The notes: generated by a model not told the origin, from the letters alone. DNA of 64,000 bases from JALZOC01 sp038320555 (GCA_038320555.1 JBBQEJ010000003.1:23572-87571), one strand, 5' to 3'; positions 18,926 through 27,282 are shown, counted from the stretch's first letter. Made by a program: numbers and translations.

Positions 18926-20011
18926 ATGGACTTTTACGTCATCCTCGGACTCGAGCCGGGCGCAAGCCCGGCCGAGATCAAGCGGGCGTATACGCGGCTG
19001 TCCCGGCGGTACCATCCCGGGGTCAACCCGGGTGACCGCCAGGCAGAAGCGGTGTTCGACCGGATCACCGAAGCGTACCAGACGCTGAGCGATCCGGATC
19101 GCCGGCGGCAATACGATGCCGCGGGCGGATCGCCCAACCCGCGTCCACAAGCGGGCGCGTTCGAGTTCGCGGGATTTGATTTTTCGTTCGCCGCGCGCGG
19201 CACCGAAGCCGCGACATTCAGCGAACTGTTTGCGGATGTGCTCCACCCGCCCGTCAAGGATGATGGGCAGGCCGAGCCGGGGGCGGATCTCTTCGGCTCA
19301 CTGACGGTGACGTTCGAGGAATCGCTCCGCGGCGTCGATCGCCAGGTCGTCGTGACCCGCCAGGTGCTCTGCGGGGCGTGCGCGGGGGCTGGACGGATTC
19401 GCACGCCGGAAGGCCGTTGTCCGCATTGCCTCGCGACCGGCCGGGTGCAGTGGGCGCGCGGGCACATGGTGTTCGCGAAATCGTGCGCGGCGTGCGCGGG
19501 CACGGGCCGCCAGCGTTTTCAGCGCTGCGAGGTCTGCGGCGCGCAAGGCCGTCTCGTTCGCAGCGAGCCGGTGCCGGTGCGCGTGCCGGCCGGCGTGTCG
19601 GGCGGCACACAGTTGCGATTGCCGGAACGTGGACACGCGGGGACGCGCGGTGGACCGAACGGCGACTTATATGTGGACGTCCACGTGGAGGCGCACCCGC
19701 TCCTGCGCCGGGAGGGGGATGACCTTTTCATCGTCGTACCGGTGGCAGTGCATGAAGCCGTGCTCGGCGCGCGGATCGACGTGCCCACGCTCGACGGACG
19801 CATCAACGTGAAGATTCCGCCGGGTACACAGGCCGGGCAGCGATTGAAGGTGAGCGGTCGCGGCGCGCCGACGCCGTCGGGATTGCGCGGCGATCTGATC
19901 GTCGAAGTCAAGCTGGTGCTCCCGGCGGTGTCCGATGAGCGATCGAAGGAGCTGATGCGCGAGTTCGGCCGGCTGAACGATGAAAACGTGAGAAGAGACT
20001 TACACGTATGA
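18926..20011 (+). CDS. dnaJ: DnaJ-type co-chaperone with HPG in place of HPD
   Basis: 361 residues: J domain (1-65), a short Gly/Phe-poor linker, a zinc-finger region with four CxxC-type pairs (CGAC, CPHC, CAAC, CEVC, about 150-210) and the C-terminal substrate-binding domains. DnaJ normally stimulates DnaK ATP hydrolysis through an invariant HPD loop. Here the J-domain loop reads RRYHPGVNPGD, so the Asp is Gly. The rest of the J domain (helix II KRAYTRLSRRYHP) looks intact. The gene follows dnaK and overlaps hspR by 4 bp, so it is the operon's partner despite the change. Confidence 0.93.
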   Translation: MDFYVILGLEPGASPAEIKRAYTRLSRRYHPGVNPGDRQAEAVFDRITEAYQTLSDPDRRRQYDAAGGSPNPRPQAGAFEFAGFDFSFAARGTEAATFSELFADVLHPPVKDDGQAEPGADLFGSLTVTFEESLRGVDRQVVVTRQVLCGACAGAGRIRTPEGRCPHCLATGRVQWARGHMVFAKSCAACAGTGRQRFQRCEVCGAQGRLVRSEPVPVRVPAGVSGGTQLRLPERGHAGTRGGPNGDLYVDVHVEAHPLLRREGDDLFIVVPVAVHEAVLGARIDVPTLDGRINVKIPPGTQAGQRLKVSGRGAPTPSGLRGDLIVEVKLVLPAVSDERSKELMREFGRLNDENVRRDLHV

Positions 20012-20460
20012 CCGCCAAACGGTCGGGCAAGGCGTACTACATGATCAGCGCGGTGGCGCAGAAGTACAACATCCACCCGCAGACGCTGCGCCTGTACGAA
20101 CGCGAAGGCCTGTTGAAGCCGTCGCGCACGGAAGGGAATACGCGGCTCTATTCGGAAGATGATCTCGAGCAGCTCGAGACCATCCTGTCGTTGACCCGCG
20201 ATCTCGGCGTCAATCTCGCGGGCGTCGAAATCATCCTGAACATGCGTCGCAAGATCGAGGCGATGCAGCACGAAGTCAACGAGTTCATCGACTACGTGAA
20301 GCACGAGGTCTCGCGCGGCATCGGCGACTGGGAGCAGCGGTTGAGCACCGCGCTCGTGAAGTCGTCGCCGACCGACCTCGTCCGCGCCGCAGCCGCTTCG
20401 GCCCATACCGAAACCACCGTCGAGCCTGAACAGGTCGAAGAGCCTCGCCGAAAGGCATGA
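20008..20460 (+). CDS. hspR: HspR-like MerR-family heat-shock repressor
   Basis: 150 residues. An N-terminal MerR winged-helix domain (YYMISAVAQKYNIHPQTLRLYEREGLLKPSR shortened: MISAVAQKYNIHPQT, then LYEREGLLKPSRTEGNTRLY) is followed by a coiled-coil region. In actinobacteria HspR represses its own dnaK operon at HAIR sites and is released under heat stress. The same gene order is seen here and an HAIR-like site overlaps the dnaK -35 box. The ATG overlaps the dnaJ stop by 4 bp. The assignment rests on family and position. Confidence 0.88.
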   Translation: MTAKRSGKAYYMISAVAQKYNIHPQTLRLYEREGLLKPSRTEGNTRLYSEDDLEQLETILSLTRDLGVNLAGVEIILNMRRKIEAMQHEVNEFIDYVKHEVSRGIGDWEQRLSTALVKSSPTDLVRAAAASAHTETTVEPEQVEEPRRKA

Positions 20461-20589
20461 CGCGCCTCACAGCGCCTTTCTTCTTCGTATCCGAGCCGCG
20501 GCTATCGCCGTGATCGCCTGATTGCCAACCCGGGCGGGTTGCGCGGATGATATTCGTATGGCGCACGCCCCTTCGGACGACACCGATGC

Positions 20590-21191
20590 AATCTCGGGCT
20601 GATCGAGGCCGGCCGGCGGTTCGATCCCGATCGGAACGTGAAGTTCATCCCCTACGCCGTGTGGTGGATTCGCCAGGCCATCACCCACGCGCTCTCGGGC
20701 CAGACTCGGGCATTCACCCTCCCGCAAAAACTGTCGGCAGTGGCCTCGCGTTTTCGGGCGTGAGGTCTCGGAATTGGCCGAGGAGCTTCGCCGTAGCCCG
20801 ACGCATCGTGAAATCGCCGACGATCTCGATCTGTCCGAAGGGGAGGTCGAAGCACTGATCCGAATCGGCGACCGCGACGTGTCCCTGAGCGATGGACCGG
20901 AGCTTGGAGAAAATGCTCCGGCAGGTGAGCGTGCCGCCTGCCGAAGAGGAGCTGATTCATCGGCGGCTGCACGCGGGCGTGCGCGGCGCGCTCGGCGAGC
21001 TGGACGAGAAGGAGCGGGAAGTGATCGAACTGCGGTTCGGCCTCGATCGCGACGGCGACCCTCGCACCCTGCAAGAGGTGGGCGACACGCTCGGCCTGTC
21101 GCGCGAACGCATCAGACAGATCGAGTCTCGTGCCAAAGAAAAACTGCGGCGCTCGAAGCGCGCGGGTGAACTGCGCAGCTATCTGAATTGA
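20590..21191 (+). pseudogene. Decayed sigma-70 factor (RpoD-like)
   Basis: Three consecutive pieces in three reading frames together make regions 2.2 to 4.2 of a sigma factor. Frame a (20590-20760): NLGLIEAGRRFDPD and FIPYAVWWIRQAITHAL (region 2.3/2.4), ending at TGA 20761. Frame b (from about 20762): EVSELAEELRRSPTHREIAD (region 3). Frame c (about 20892-21191): ELDEKEREVIELRFGL and TLQEVGDTLGLSRERIRQIE (regions 4.1/4.2), ending LRSYLN. Region 1 and 2.1 are not recognisable upstream. Two frameshifts plus loss of the N-terminus argue for true decay; assembly error could explain the shifts but not the missing start. Confidence 0.8.
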
Positions 21192-21255
21192 CGATTGCGG
21201 ATTCGAATCAACCGTCTTACAATCACGATTCACGTTCGTCAGATTTCCCATCCAC

Positions 21256-22110
21256 ATGGCCTGTCCGCTTTGCGACGATACCGGCTGGAAGGCCGTTGAG
21301 GCCGATGGCGTCCGCCGCGTTGTCCGATGCGATTGCTGGCGTCAAGGGCTTTCGACGCGTCTGTTGGACGACGCGCGAATCCCGCCGCGCTACAAGCGGT
21401 GCGATCTCGAAACCTTCGTGACGTATCCGAACGAAAAGCTGCTGGGCGCGGTGAAGCAGGCCCGCAAGTTCGCCGAAGAGTTTCCCGAGCCTCGCAAGAG
21501 TCTCTGCCTGATCGGTCCTCCCGGCATAGGCAAGACGCATCTCGCGGTGGCGGTGCTGCGTGACGTGATCGTCACGAAAGGGGCGCGCGGACTCTTCTAC
21601 GATGTGCGCGATCTGCTGCGAGTCATCCGGAGCACGTACAACCCGCTCGTTCGCACGGCAGAGATGGACATCCTGCGGCCGGTGATGGAAGCGGACCTCC
21701 TCGTGCTCGACGACATCGGCTCGGAGAAGACGTCGGAGTGGGTCGAGGAAACCATGAACCTGATCGTGAATACGCGCTACAACGAGCGGCGCCACACGAT
21801 CTTCACGTCGAACTATGAGGACACGCCAGAGGGGGACTCCGAGGGCCAGGAATTCACGCTCAAGGAGCGCATCGGCTTTCGCATTCATTCCCGGCTGCAC
21901 GAGATGTGTGAATTCCTCGAGTTCGACGGGGCCGACTTCCGTCACGCGCCGCCCAACGCGGGAGGAGACGACCTCCTTACGATGTGGAAGGCGAAAACAC
22001 CCGGCCGTCGCACGCTCCCGACGCGCTCGAAGGGTCCGGTCCGCGCACAATTAAGACCCGAATCCAGGGGGAAGGACCTCGGGTGGACCGGCGGGAAAGC
22101 CGGGACGTAA
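21256..22110 (+). CDS. DnaC/IstB-like AAA+ ATPase with N-terminal zinc motif
   Basis: 284 residues. The N-terminus has paired cysteines (CPLC...CDC, residues 3-26) likely to bind zinc. The AAA+ core has Walker A GPPGIGKT and Walker B LLVLDDIGSEK, then a sensor region TIFTSNYE. It is closest to the DnaC/DnaI helicase loaders and IstB-like proteins; no transposase is next to it, so a helicase-loader or primosomal role is more likely than a transposon helper. The C-terminal ~30 residues are basic and low in complexity. Confidence 0.8.
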   Translation: MACPLCDDTGWKAVEADGVRRVVRCDCWRQGLSTRLLDDARIPPRYKRCDLETFVTYPNEKLLGAVKQARKFAEEFPEPRKSLCLIGPPGIGKTHLAVAVLRDVIVTKGARGLFYDVRDLLRVIRSTYNPLVRTAEMDILRPVMEADLLVLDDIGSEKTSEWVEETMNLIVNTRYNERRHTIFTSNYEDTPEGDSEGQEFTLKERIGFRIHSRLHEMCEFLEFDGADFRHAPPNAGGDDLLTMWKAKTPGRRTLPTRSKGPVRAQLRPESRGKDLGWTGGKAGT

Positions 22111-22138
22111 TTCGGGGTCTTTCGGTGTGTGACGCACA

Positions 22139-23257
22139 ATGCTGGGTCTTTACCTTCACATTCCGTTCTGTTCCGCCATCTGCAACTACTGCAATTTCAA
22201 CCGCGGACTCTTCGAGCCCGGGCTCAAGGATCGGTACGTCGCGGCGCTCGAGCGGGAAATCACGGCTTCAGGTCGAGGCGAGCCGGTTGATACGATCTTT
22301 TTCGGGGGCGGCACGCCGTCCCTTCTTGACCCCGCCGAGATCGCGCGGCTGATCGCGGCAACGCGCGCGGCCTTTGGCGTGGCGCCTGACGCGGAAATCA
22401 CGCTCGAGACCAACCCCGAAACCTCAACGTCAGAACGGATGAGCGGGTTTCGGGAAGCGAGTGTGAATCGCATCAGTTTCGGCGTGCAATCGTTCAGGGA
22501 CCAGGAGTTGAAAAGGCTCGGACGCATTCATTCCGCCGATCGGGCACGGGCCGCCGTACACGAGGCGCGCAAGGCCGGCTTCGACAACGTCTCGCTCGAT
22601 CTGATGATGTGGCTGCCGCAGCAGAGTGCGGCGGACTGGCGCGAGAGCGTCCACGGGTTGATTGAGGTGGCGCCCGAACACGCGTCGCTGTACCTGCTCG
22701 AGCTCTATCCGAACGCGCCGCTGAAGGAAGACATGGCGCGCGCCGGCTGGTCCCTCGCGCCCGACGACGATGCCGCAGAGATGTACTTGTGGAGCCTGTC
22801 GCGCCTGGACGACGCAGGGTACGAGCAGTACGAGATTTCGAACGTGTCGAGGCCGGGGCGGCCGTCCCGGCACAATCTGAAATACTGGAAGGACGGCGAG
22901 TGGATCGGGTTCGGCTGCGGCGCACATTCGACGCGGAATGGCGCGCGGTGGAAGAACGTCGCGTCCACTGAGGAGTACATTAGTCGCCTCCACGCCGGAC
23001 ACTCAGTCGTCGCCGAACGCCGGGAGCTGACGCGCGAGGCACAGCTCGAGGAGGCGTTGTTTACGGGCCTGCGACTGTCAGAGGGACTGGACCTGGACAC
23101 CGTTGGACAACAATACGGCATTGATGCGTGGGACCGGTACGCGGACGCCCTGCACCCTGCGATCGAGGCCGGGTTGGCCATCCGCGACGGCCCCCGGTTA
23201 CGGCTGTCGCGCGACGGCATGCTTCTGGCTAATGAAATCCTGTCGGTGTTCGTATAG
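22139..23257 (+). CDS. hemW: Radical SAM protein HemW-like
   Basis: 372 residues with the radical-SAM cluster CSAICNYC (Cys11, 15, 18) right after LYLHIPF, then FFGGGTPSLL, NRISFGVQSF and the HemW-family SRHNLKYW followed by GFGCGAHS, and a C-terminal winged-helix-like domain. HemW proteins bind and insert haem; they are often misnamed coproporphyrinogen III oxidase. The ATG start is 28 bp after the ATPase gene, so the two may be cotranscribed. Confidence 0.9.
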   Translation: MLGLYLHIPFCSAICNYCNFNRGLFEPGLKDRYVAALEREITASGRGEPVDTIFFGGGTPSLLDPAEIARLIAATRAAFGVAPDAEITLETNPETSTSERMSGFREASVNRISFGVQSFRDQELKRLGRIHSADRARAAVHEARKAGFDNVSLDLMMWLPQQSAADWRESVHGLIEVAPEHASLYLLELYPNAPLKEDMARAGWSLAPDDDAAEMYLWSLSRLDDAGYEQYEISNVSRPGRPSRHNLKYWKDGEWIGFGCGAHSTRNGARWKNVASTEEYISRLHAGHSVVAERRELTREAQLEEALFTGLRLSEGLDLDTVGQQYGIDAWDRYADALHPAIEAGLAIRDGPRLRLSRDGMLLANEILSVFV

Positions 23258-23353
23258 AACGAGATCTGCCGCCGCAGTCTAGGCAGGTTGGCGCGGTGTA
23301 CGGTAGAGTGTCGTCTCCGTTTCACTTCGCTGTTCGATCAAGGAGGAGATTGA

Positions 23354-23875
23354 ATGCGTCGCCCCTTCGTTATTTCGAGTTTTGCTCTGGCAATGGCGTT
23401 GGCTCCCGCCGTGCTGTTTGCACAGGCGCCCGCTCCCACGCAGCCGCCGGCTGGCCAGACGCCTCCCGCCCAGGCGCCAGCCCAGCCCGCAGCTCCGGCT
23501 GCGCCAAAACTGGCGTTGACGAGCCCTGCCGGCGCGTTGCTGGTTCCGATAAAGCCGGGTGAGACCGCGGTCTTCGAGGAATTCGTGGCGAAGCTGAAGG
23601 CAGGGCTGGCGAAAACGTCGGACGCGACGCTGAAGCAGCAGGCCGCCGGCTTCAAGATCTACAAGGCAGCCGAGCCCTTCGGCCCCAACGCGCTTTACGT
23701 CGTGACGATTGAGCCGGTCGTGCCGAGTGCCGATTACGAGCTCTTCGACATGCTGCGGCGGACCATGACGCCCGAAGAGCTGCGCGCACCGGAGGCCGCT
23801 GACATGTGGAAGCGTTACGCCAACGCGTTCGCCTCGGGCCCGAGCCGGTTGAGCCTGACGCCCATCGGACAGTAG
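23354..23875 (+). CDS. Secreted hypothetical protein
   Basis: 173 residues with a clear signal peptide (RRPFVISSFALAMALAPAVLFAQA) and a strong ribosome site (AAGGAGGAG about 6 bp before the ATG). A proline/alanine/glutamine linker (about 25-52) is followed by a compact domain of about 115 residues (AVFEEFVAKLKAGLAKTSDA, ALYVVTIEPVVP). I do not recognise the family; no catalytic motif is seen. It converges with the beta-barrel gene onto a strong hairpin. Confidence 0.8.
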   Translation: MRRPFVISSFALAMALAPAVLFAQAPAPTQPPAGQTPPAQAPAQPAAPAAPKLALTSPAGALLVPIKPGETAVFEEFVAKLKAGLAKTSDATLKQQAAGFKIYKAAEPFGPNALYVVTIEPVVPSADYELFDMLRRTMTPEELRAPEAADMWKRYANAFASGPSRLSLTPIGQ

Positions 23876-23885
23876 GCTCGGTTCC

Positions 23886-23938
23886 CTGACAAGGGACACG
23901 GCAAAAGGGAACAGTCCCTTTTGCCTGTCCCTTGTCAG
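23886..23938. terminator. Very strong bidirectional hairpin
   Basis: The left arm 23886-23910 (CTGACAAGGGAC then GGCAAAAGGGA) pairs with 23915-23938 (TCCCTTTTGCC then GTCCCTTGTCAG). This gives about 24 bp with one bulge and an ACAG loop. It lies between convergent genes, and its right arm contains the stop codon of the minus-strand gene. The TTTT inside the stem is the only T-run. Confidence 0.75.
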
Positions 23939-24417
23939 AACCTCAGATTAATCCCCGCGTAGAAGCGCTGCGGCTTTGAGTGGAGCGGGGTGCCTCGCAA
24001 CGTGAAGACGCGGTAGTCGAACCGGAGTCGAAGCGGTCCGACGAGCGACATCTTCACCCCGCCTCCGACGTTGATGCCGACGTTGGTCTCCGACGCGACG
24101 TCAAGCGTCTCGCGAAAGATCCCCCCGCCCGCGGTACCGTAGAACTGCAATCCGCCGATTGGAATGGGTGTCTGCACCAGCCCGTTGAACATGAACGTCC
24201 GCAAGCTGGGCGCCGCGTTGCTGAGGTCTTGGTTCGTGTGCGCGTACTCGAATTCGAACCCGGCGACCAGAAGCCCCATCCCGGCCGCGAATCCCTTCAC
24301 CACGCGCGCCGAGGGAGTCGGCGTCGCGCCGAGGAAGGCCGTGACGTCCGCTGAGGCCGCCGACGGCAGGAAAAGCGAGATGGTAAAAGGGACGAGGAAA
24401 AAGAAACGGAGACGCAT
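23935..24417 (-). CDS. Small outer-membrane beta-barrel protein
   Basis: 160 residues from ATG 24417, with a signal peptide (RLRFFFLVPFTISLFLPSAASA). The mature part alternates hydrophobic and polar residues with many glycines and ends in an aromatic residue (FYAGINLRF), the hallmark of OmpA/OmpW-like eight-strand barrels inserted by the Bam complex. No ligand or enzyme motif is seen. Its stop codon lies inside the right arm of the 23886-23938 hairpin. Confidence 0.8.
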   Translation of the reverse strand: MRLRFFFLVPFTISLFLPSAASADVTAFLGATPTPSARVVKGFAAGMGLLVAGFEFEYAHTNQDLSNAAPSLRTFMFNGLVQTPIPIGGLQFYGTAGGGIFRETLDVASETNVGINVGGGVKMSLVGPLRLRFDYRVFTLRGTPLHSKPQRFYAGINLRF

Positions 24418-24443
24418 GTCATCAGCATAGCGCGTTCCTTGCT

Positions 24444-24477
24444 CCCTTTCCCTTTTCCCTTTTCCCTTTTCCCTTTT
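24444..24477. repeat. CCCTTTT tandem array
   Basis: CCCTTT then four perfect CCCTTTT units (24450, 24457, 24464, 24471) in the divergent gap between the beta-barrel gene and the acyl-CoA dehydrogenase. It is a pure pyrimidine tract on the plus strand. Length variation by slippage would alter spacing of the promoter(s) in this gap. Confidence 0.9.
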
Positions 24478-24496
24478 CTCGGTACAGTCCGTCGTG

Positions 24497-25639
24497 ATGG
24501 ACTTTCGGCTAACCGACGAGCAGGAAATGCTCCGCCGCAGCGTGCGCGAGTTCGCGGAAGCGGAAATCCGCCCGCACGTGATGGAGTGGGACGAGTCGCA
24601 GCACTTTCCGATGGATCTCCTGCCGAAGCTCGCCGCGCTGGGCCTGACGGGCATCCAGTTTCCTGAGCAATACGGCGGCGCGGGGATGTCGTCGGTTGAT
24701 TACTGCATCTGCATCGAAGAGCTGGCGCGCGTGTGCCCAGCCGTCGCGCTGTCGGTTGCCGCACACAACGGCCTCTGCACCTCGCACATCGCGATGTTCG
24801 GCAGCGACGCGCAGAAATCGCAGTTCCTCCCGCGGCTGGTCGGCGGTGAGGTCCTCGGGGCCTGGGGCCTGACCGAGGCGAGCGCCGGCAGCGACGCGGC
24901 CGCCATGCGAACGACCGCGGTGCGGCAGGGGGAATGCTGGGTCCTCAACGGATCGAAGACCTTTATTACCCACGGCCGCATCGGCGGCGTCATGGTTGTC
25001 GTGGCGATCACCGATCGAACCAAAGGGCATCGGGGCATCTCGGCGTTCATTGTCGAGCACGGCACCCGCGGCATGAGCGCGGGGAAGAAAGAAAACAAGC
25101 TCGGCATGCGTGCGAGTGACACGAGCGAAGTCATCTTTCAGGAGTGCCGCGTGCCGGCCGCGCATCTGCTTGGCGAGGAAGGCCAGGGGTTCATCAATAC
25201 GCTGCAGGTCCTCGACGCGGGACGCATCGGGATCGCAGCCCTCTCGGTCGGCCTTGCTCAGGGGGCGTTCGAGGCGGCGCGCGCGTACGCCAAGGAAAGA
25301 CGGCAATTCGGACAGCCGATTGCCGGGTTTCAGGCGATCCAGTGGAAGCTTGCCGACAACGCCACGCGGATCGAAGCCGCGCGCCTTCTGACCTATCGTG
25401 CCGCCTACCTCAAGGACCGCGGCGCGCGAACGACCCGCGAGTCGTCGATGGCCAAGCTCTTCGCCAGCGAGATCGCCGTCAAGGCCGCCGACGACTGCGT
25501 GCAGATCCACGGGGGCTACGGATTCGTGAAGGACTATCCGGCCGAGAAATACTTTCGCGACGTGAAGCTCGTCACCATCGGCGAAGGCACCAGCGAAATC
25601 CAGCGCCTCGTCATCGCGCGCCAGCTGCTCGGACAGTGA
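24497..25639 (+). CDS. Acyl-CoA dehydrogenase
   Basis: 380 residues, normal length. The FAD-dependent dehydrogenase makes trans-2-enoyl-CoA. Motifs: GAWGLTEASAGSDA (FAD/substrate binding), RRQFGQPIAGFQAIQWKLAD, and IHGGYGFVKDYPAEKYFRD leading to TIGEGTSEIQRLVIAR, with the catalytic Glu at the end-of-chain position used by short-chain enzymes. I chose ATG 24497; a GTG lies one codon upstream. The stop overlaps the MeaB GTG start by 3 bp (GTGA), linking it to the methylmalonyl-CoA genes and suggesting branched-chain amino acid or propionyl-CoA catabolism. The exact substrate is not determinable. Confidence 0.93.
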   Translation: MDFRLTDEQEMLRRSVREFAEAEIRPHVMEWDESQHFPMDLLPKLAALGLTGIQFPEQYGGAGMSSVDYCICIEELARVCPAVALSVAAHNGLCTSHIAMFGSDAQKSQFLPRLVGGEVLGAWGLTEASAGSDAAAMRTTAVRQGECWVLNGSKTFITHGRIGGVMVVVAITDRTKGHRGISAFIVEHGTRGMSAGKKENKLGMRASDTSEVIFQECRVPAAHLLGEEGQGFINTLQVLDAGRIGIAALSVGLAQGAFEAARAYAKERRQFGQPIAGFQAIQWKLADNATRIEAARLLTYRAAYLKDRGARTTRESSMAKLFASEIAVKAADDCVQIHGGYGFVKDYPAEKYFRDVKLVTIGEGTSEIQRLVIARQLLGQ

Positions 25640-26607
25640 CGCGTCCGGACCTGTCTCAACGTGTGATGGAGGGAGACGCGCGGGCCGTCGCGCGCGCGAT
25701 ATCCCTGATCGAGGACGAAACCCCCTCCGGCGCTGAATTGATCCGGCGCATCTTTCCGAGCACCGGCCGGGCCTATCTCGTTGGCATCACGGGGCCGCCC
25801 GGCTCCGGCAAGAGCACCCTCGTCGATCGGTTGACATCCGAAATCCGCAAGACATCGAAGACGGTGGGCGTGGTGGCGGTCGATCCGACCAGTCCGTTCA
25901 GCGGCGGCGCTCTCCTGGGCGATCGGGTGCGGATGCAGGCGCACGCCGGCGATGCCGGTGTGTTCATCAGGAGCATGGCCACGCGCGGCCATCTGGGCGG
26001 GCTGGCCCGGGCCACGTTTGAGGCGGCGCTCGTGCTCGACGCTGCCGGCAAGGACGTCGTGCTTATCGAAACCGTCGGGGTGGGACAGGACGAGATCGAT
26101 ATCGTGCGAACCGCCGATGTTTCGATCGTCACCCTGGTGCCTGGCTCAGGAGACGAGGTCCAGGCGCTCAAGGCCGGGATCATGGAAATCGCCGACATCT
26201 TCGTCGTCAACAAGGCGGATCGCGAAGGTGCAGACCGTACCGTGGCCTCGATCGAGGCCAACCTGTCCTTACAGACGTTCGCTCCGGGAGAATGGCGGCC
26301 ACTGATCCTGAAGACCGAGGCAATCACGGGACAGGGAGTACCGGAGCTTCTCGCGGCAATCGAGCGCTTTCGGGCGTACTCCGCCGATTCGCAAGGGCGC
26401 CGGCGCCGCGCCCGTGCCGAGTTTCGAGTGCGGGAGCTGCTCGCGCAGCGCTTCGTTCAGCACGTCGAGCAGGAGGTCCTCGCCGACGGTGAGCTCGGGG
26501 GGATACTCGATCGCATCGCGGCGCGCGAGCTGGATCCGTATGCGGCGGTGGACGAGATTGTGCGGCGAACATTAACGGGTGCTCGCCTAGAGGTGCTTCC
26601 GCCTTAG
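25636..26607 (+). CDS. meaB: MeaB-type GTPase, methylmalonyl-CoA mutase chaperone
   Basis: 323 residues from GTG 25636. G3E-family P-loop GTPase: Walker A GPPGSGKS, then VAVDPTSPFSGGALLGDRVRM, the ETVGVGQDE switch and NKAD base-recognition motif, with a C-terminal dimerisation arm. MeaB loads and protects B12-dependent methylmalonyl-CoA mutase. The mutase itself is not in the window. The final residues EVLPP and the stop TAG are encoded by the CTTCCGCCT repeat (26588-26632), so the tail has been replaced or extended by the element. Confidence 0.92.
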   Translation: MTRPDLSQRVMEGDARAVARAISLIEDETPSGAELIRRIFPSTGRAYLVGITGPPGSGKSTLVDRLTSEIRKTSKTVGVVAVDPTSPFSGGALLGDRVRMQAHAGDAGVFIRSMATRGHLGGLARATFEAALVLDAAGKDVVLIETVGVGQDEIDIVRTADVSIVTLVPGSGDEVQALKAGIMEIADIFVVNKADREGADRTVASIEANLSLQTFAPGEWRPLILKTEAITGQGVPELLAAIERFRAYSADSQGRRRRARAEFRVRELLAQRFVQHVEQEVLADGELGGILDRIAARELDPYAAVDEIVRRTLTGARLEVLPP

Positions 26608-26632
26608 AGGTGCTTCCGCCTAAAGGCGGAAG
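26588..26632. repeat. CTTCCGCCT palindrome with 17-bp tandem duplication at meaB 3' end
   Basis: TAGAGGTGCTTCCGCCT occurs twice head to tail (26588-26604 and 26605-26621), and the second copy is followed by AA and AGGCGGAAG (26624-26632), making the hairpin. The first copy encodes the last residues of MeaB; the second begins with its stop codon. Because 17 is not a multiple of 3, the second copy reads in the frame of the epimerase gene instead. Confidence 0.93.
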
Positions 26633-26642
26633 CTACAAGAGT

Positions 26643-27080
26643 ATGAAAGCAACCCTTGATCACATCGGCATTGCGGTCGCGAATCTGGACGAGGCGCTGG
26701 CGTTTTATCGCGACGCACTGGGCCTGGAAATCGAGTCGCCCGAAGAGGTCGCGTCGCAGAAGGTTCGCGCGCATTTCATTGCGCTCGACAACGCTGCGGA
26801 GCGTAACCGGGGGACGGGGGCGAGCCTGGAATTGTTGGAGGCAAGTGACCCGAGCTCCCCGATCGCGAAGTATCTGGAGAAGCGTGGCCCGGGCCTTCAC
26901 CACATCACCCTCCGGGTGGACGACATCGCGGAGGCGCTTGCGCGGCTCAAGGCGCATGGCGTGCGGCTCATCGATGACGCTCCTCGGCCCGGCGCGCACG
27001 GCTCGCTCGTCGCGTTCATCCATCCATCGAGCGCGCACGGTGTCCTGCTTGAGTTGAAGCAGGCGGCCACTCCGCGCTAG
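26643..27080 (+). CDS. mce: Methylmalonyl-CoA epimerase
   Basis: 145 residues, glyoxalase/VOC fold. Metal ligands expected for the family are present: His in LDHIGIAVAN, His in GPGLHHITLRVDD and Glu in GVLLELK. It interconverts the two methylmalonyl-CoA epimers between propionyl-CoA carboxylase and mutase. I chose ATG 26643; an in-frame GTG at 26610 would add 11 residues encoded wholly by the palindromic repeat (LPPKGGSYKS), which is not a natural N-terminus. It lies 35 bp after meaB, in one functional unit. Confidence 0.93.
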   Translation: MKATLDHIGIAVANLDEALAFYRDALGLEIESPEEVASQKVRAHFIALDNAAERNRGTGASLELLEASDPSSPIAKYLEKRGPGLHHITLRVDDIAEALARLKAHGVRLIDDAPRPGAHGSLVAFIHPSSAHGVLLELKQAATPR

Positions 27081-27116
27081 CTTGCCCTTCAGGAGCCTTC
27101 ACCGTCGCGCTGTGGC

Positions 27117-27138
27117 GCCCTTCGACTGCGCTCAGGGC
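27117..27138. repeat. GCCCTTCGAC...GCTCAGGGC element
   Basis: GCCCTTCGAC, TGC, GCTCAGGGC: 22 bp, imperfectly self-complementary (GCCCT/AGGGC ends). A second copy in the other orientation lies at 32509-32530 inside a coding region. The rest of the 27081-27282 gap shows no gene. Confidence 0.8.
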
Positions 27139-27282
27139 TGCCTGCTGGCGGGACCGCGCTACGCGCTCTATCGCCGGCCGGAGGGCGGCGTCCCACCAGC
27201 CCATATCTGTCAGCCGTCGCAAATCAGATGGGGGTGCCGTTTCCGACTCGGCTTGAGCTAGAGTGCGTAACGGATCACGTGC

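Noticed and set aside
20547..20858. 103-codon frame as an independent gene
   Set aside because: It is an out-of-phase reading of the sigma-factor remnant, with no recognisable protein content.
21256..22110. IstB-type transposon helper and hence an insertion sequence
   Set aside because: No IstA-like transposase or terminal inverted repeats flank it, and the N-terminal zinc motif fits a DnaC/DnaI-type loader better.
26610..26642. Earlier GTG start for the methylmalonyl-CoA epimerase
   Set aside because: The 11 added residues are encoded entirely by the palindromic repeat; the ATG at 26643 gives the normal N-terminus.
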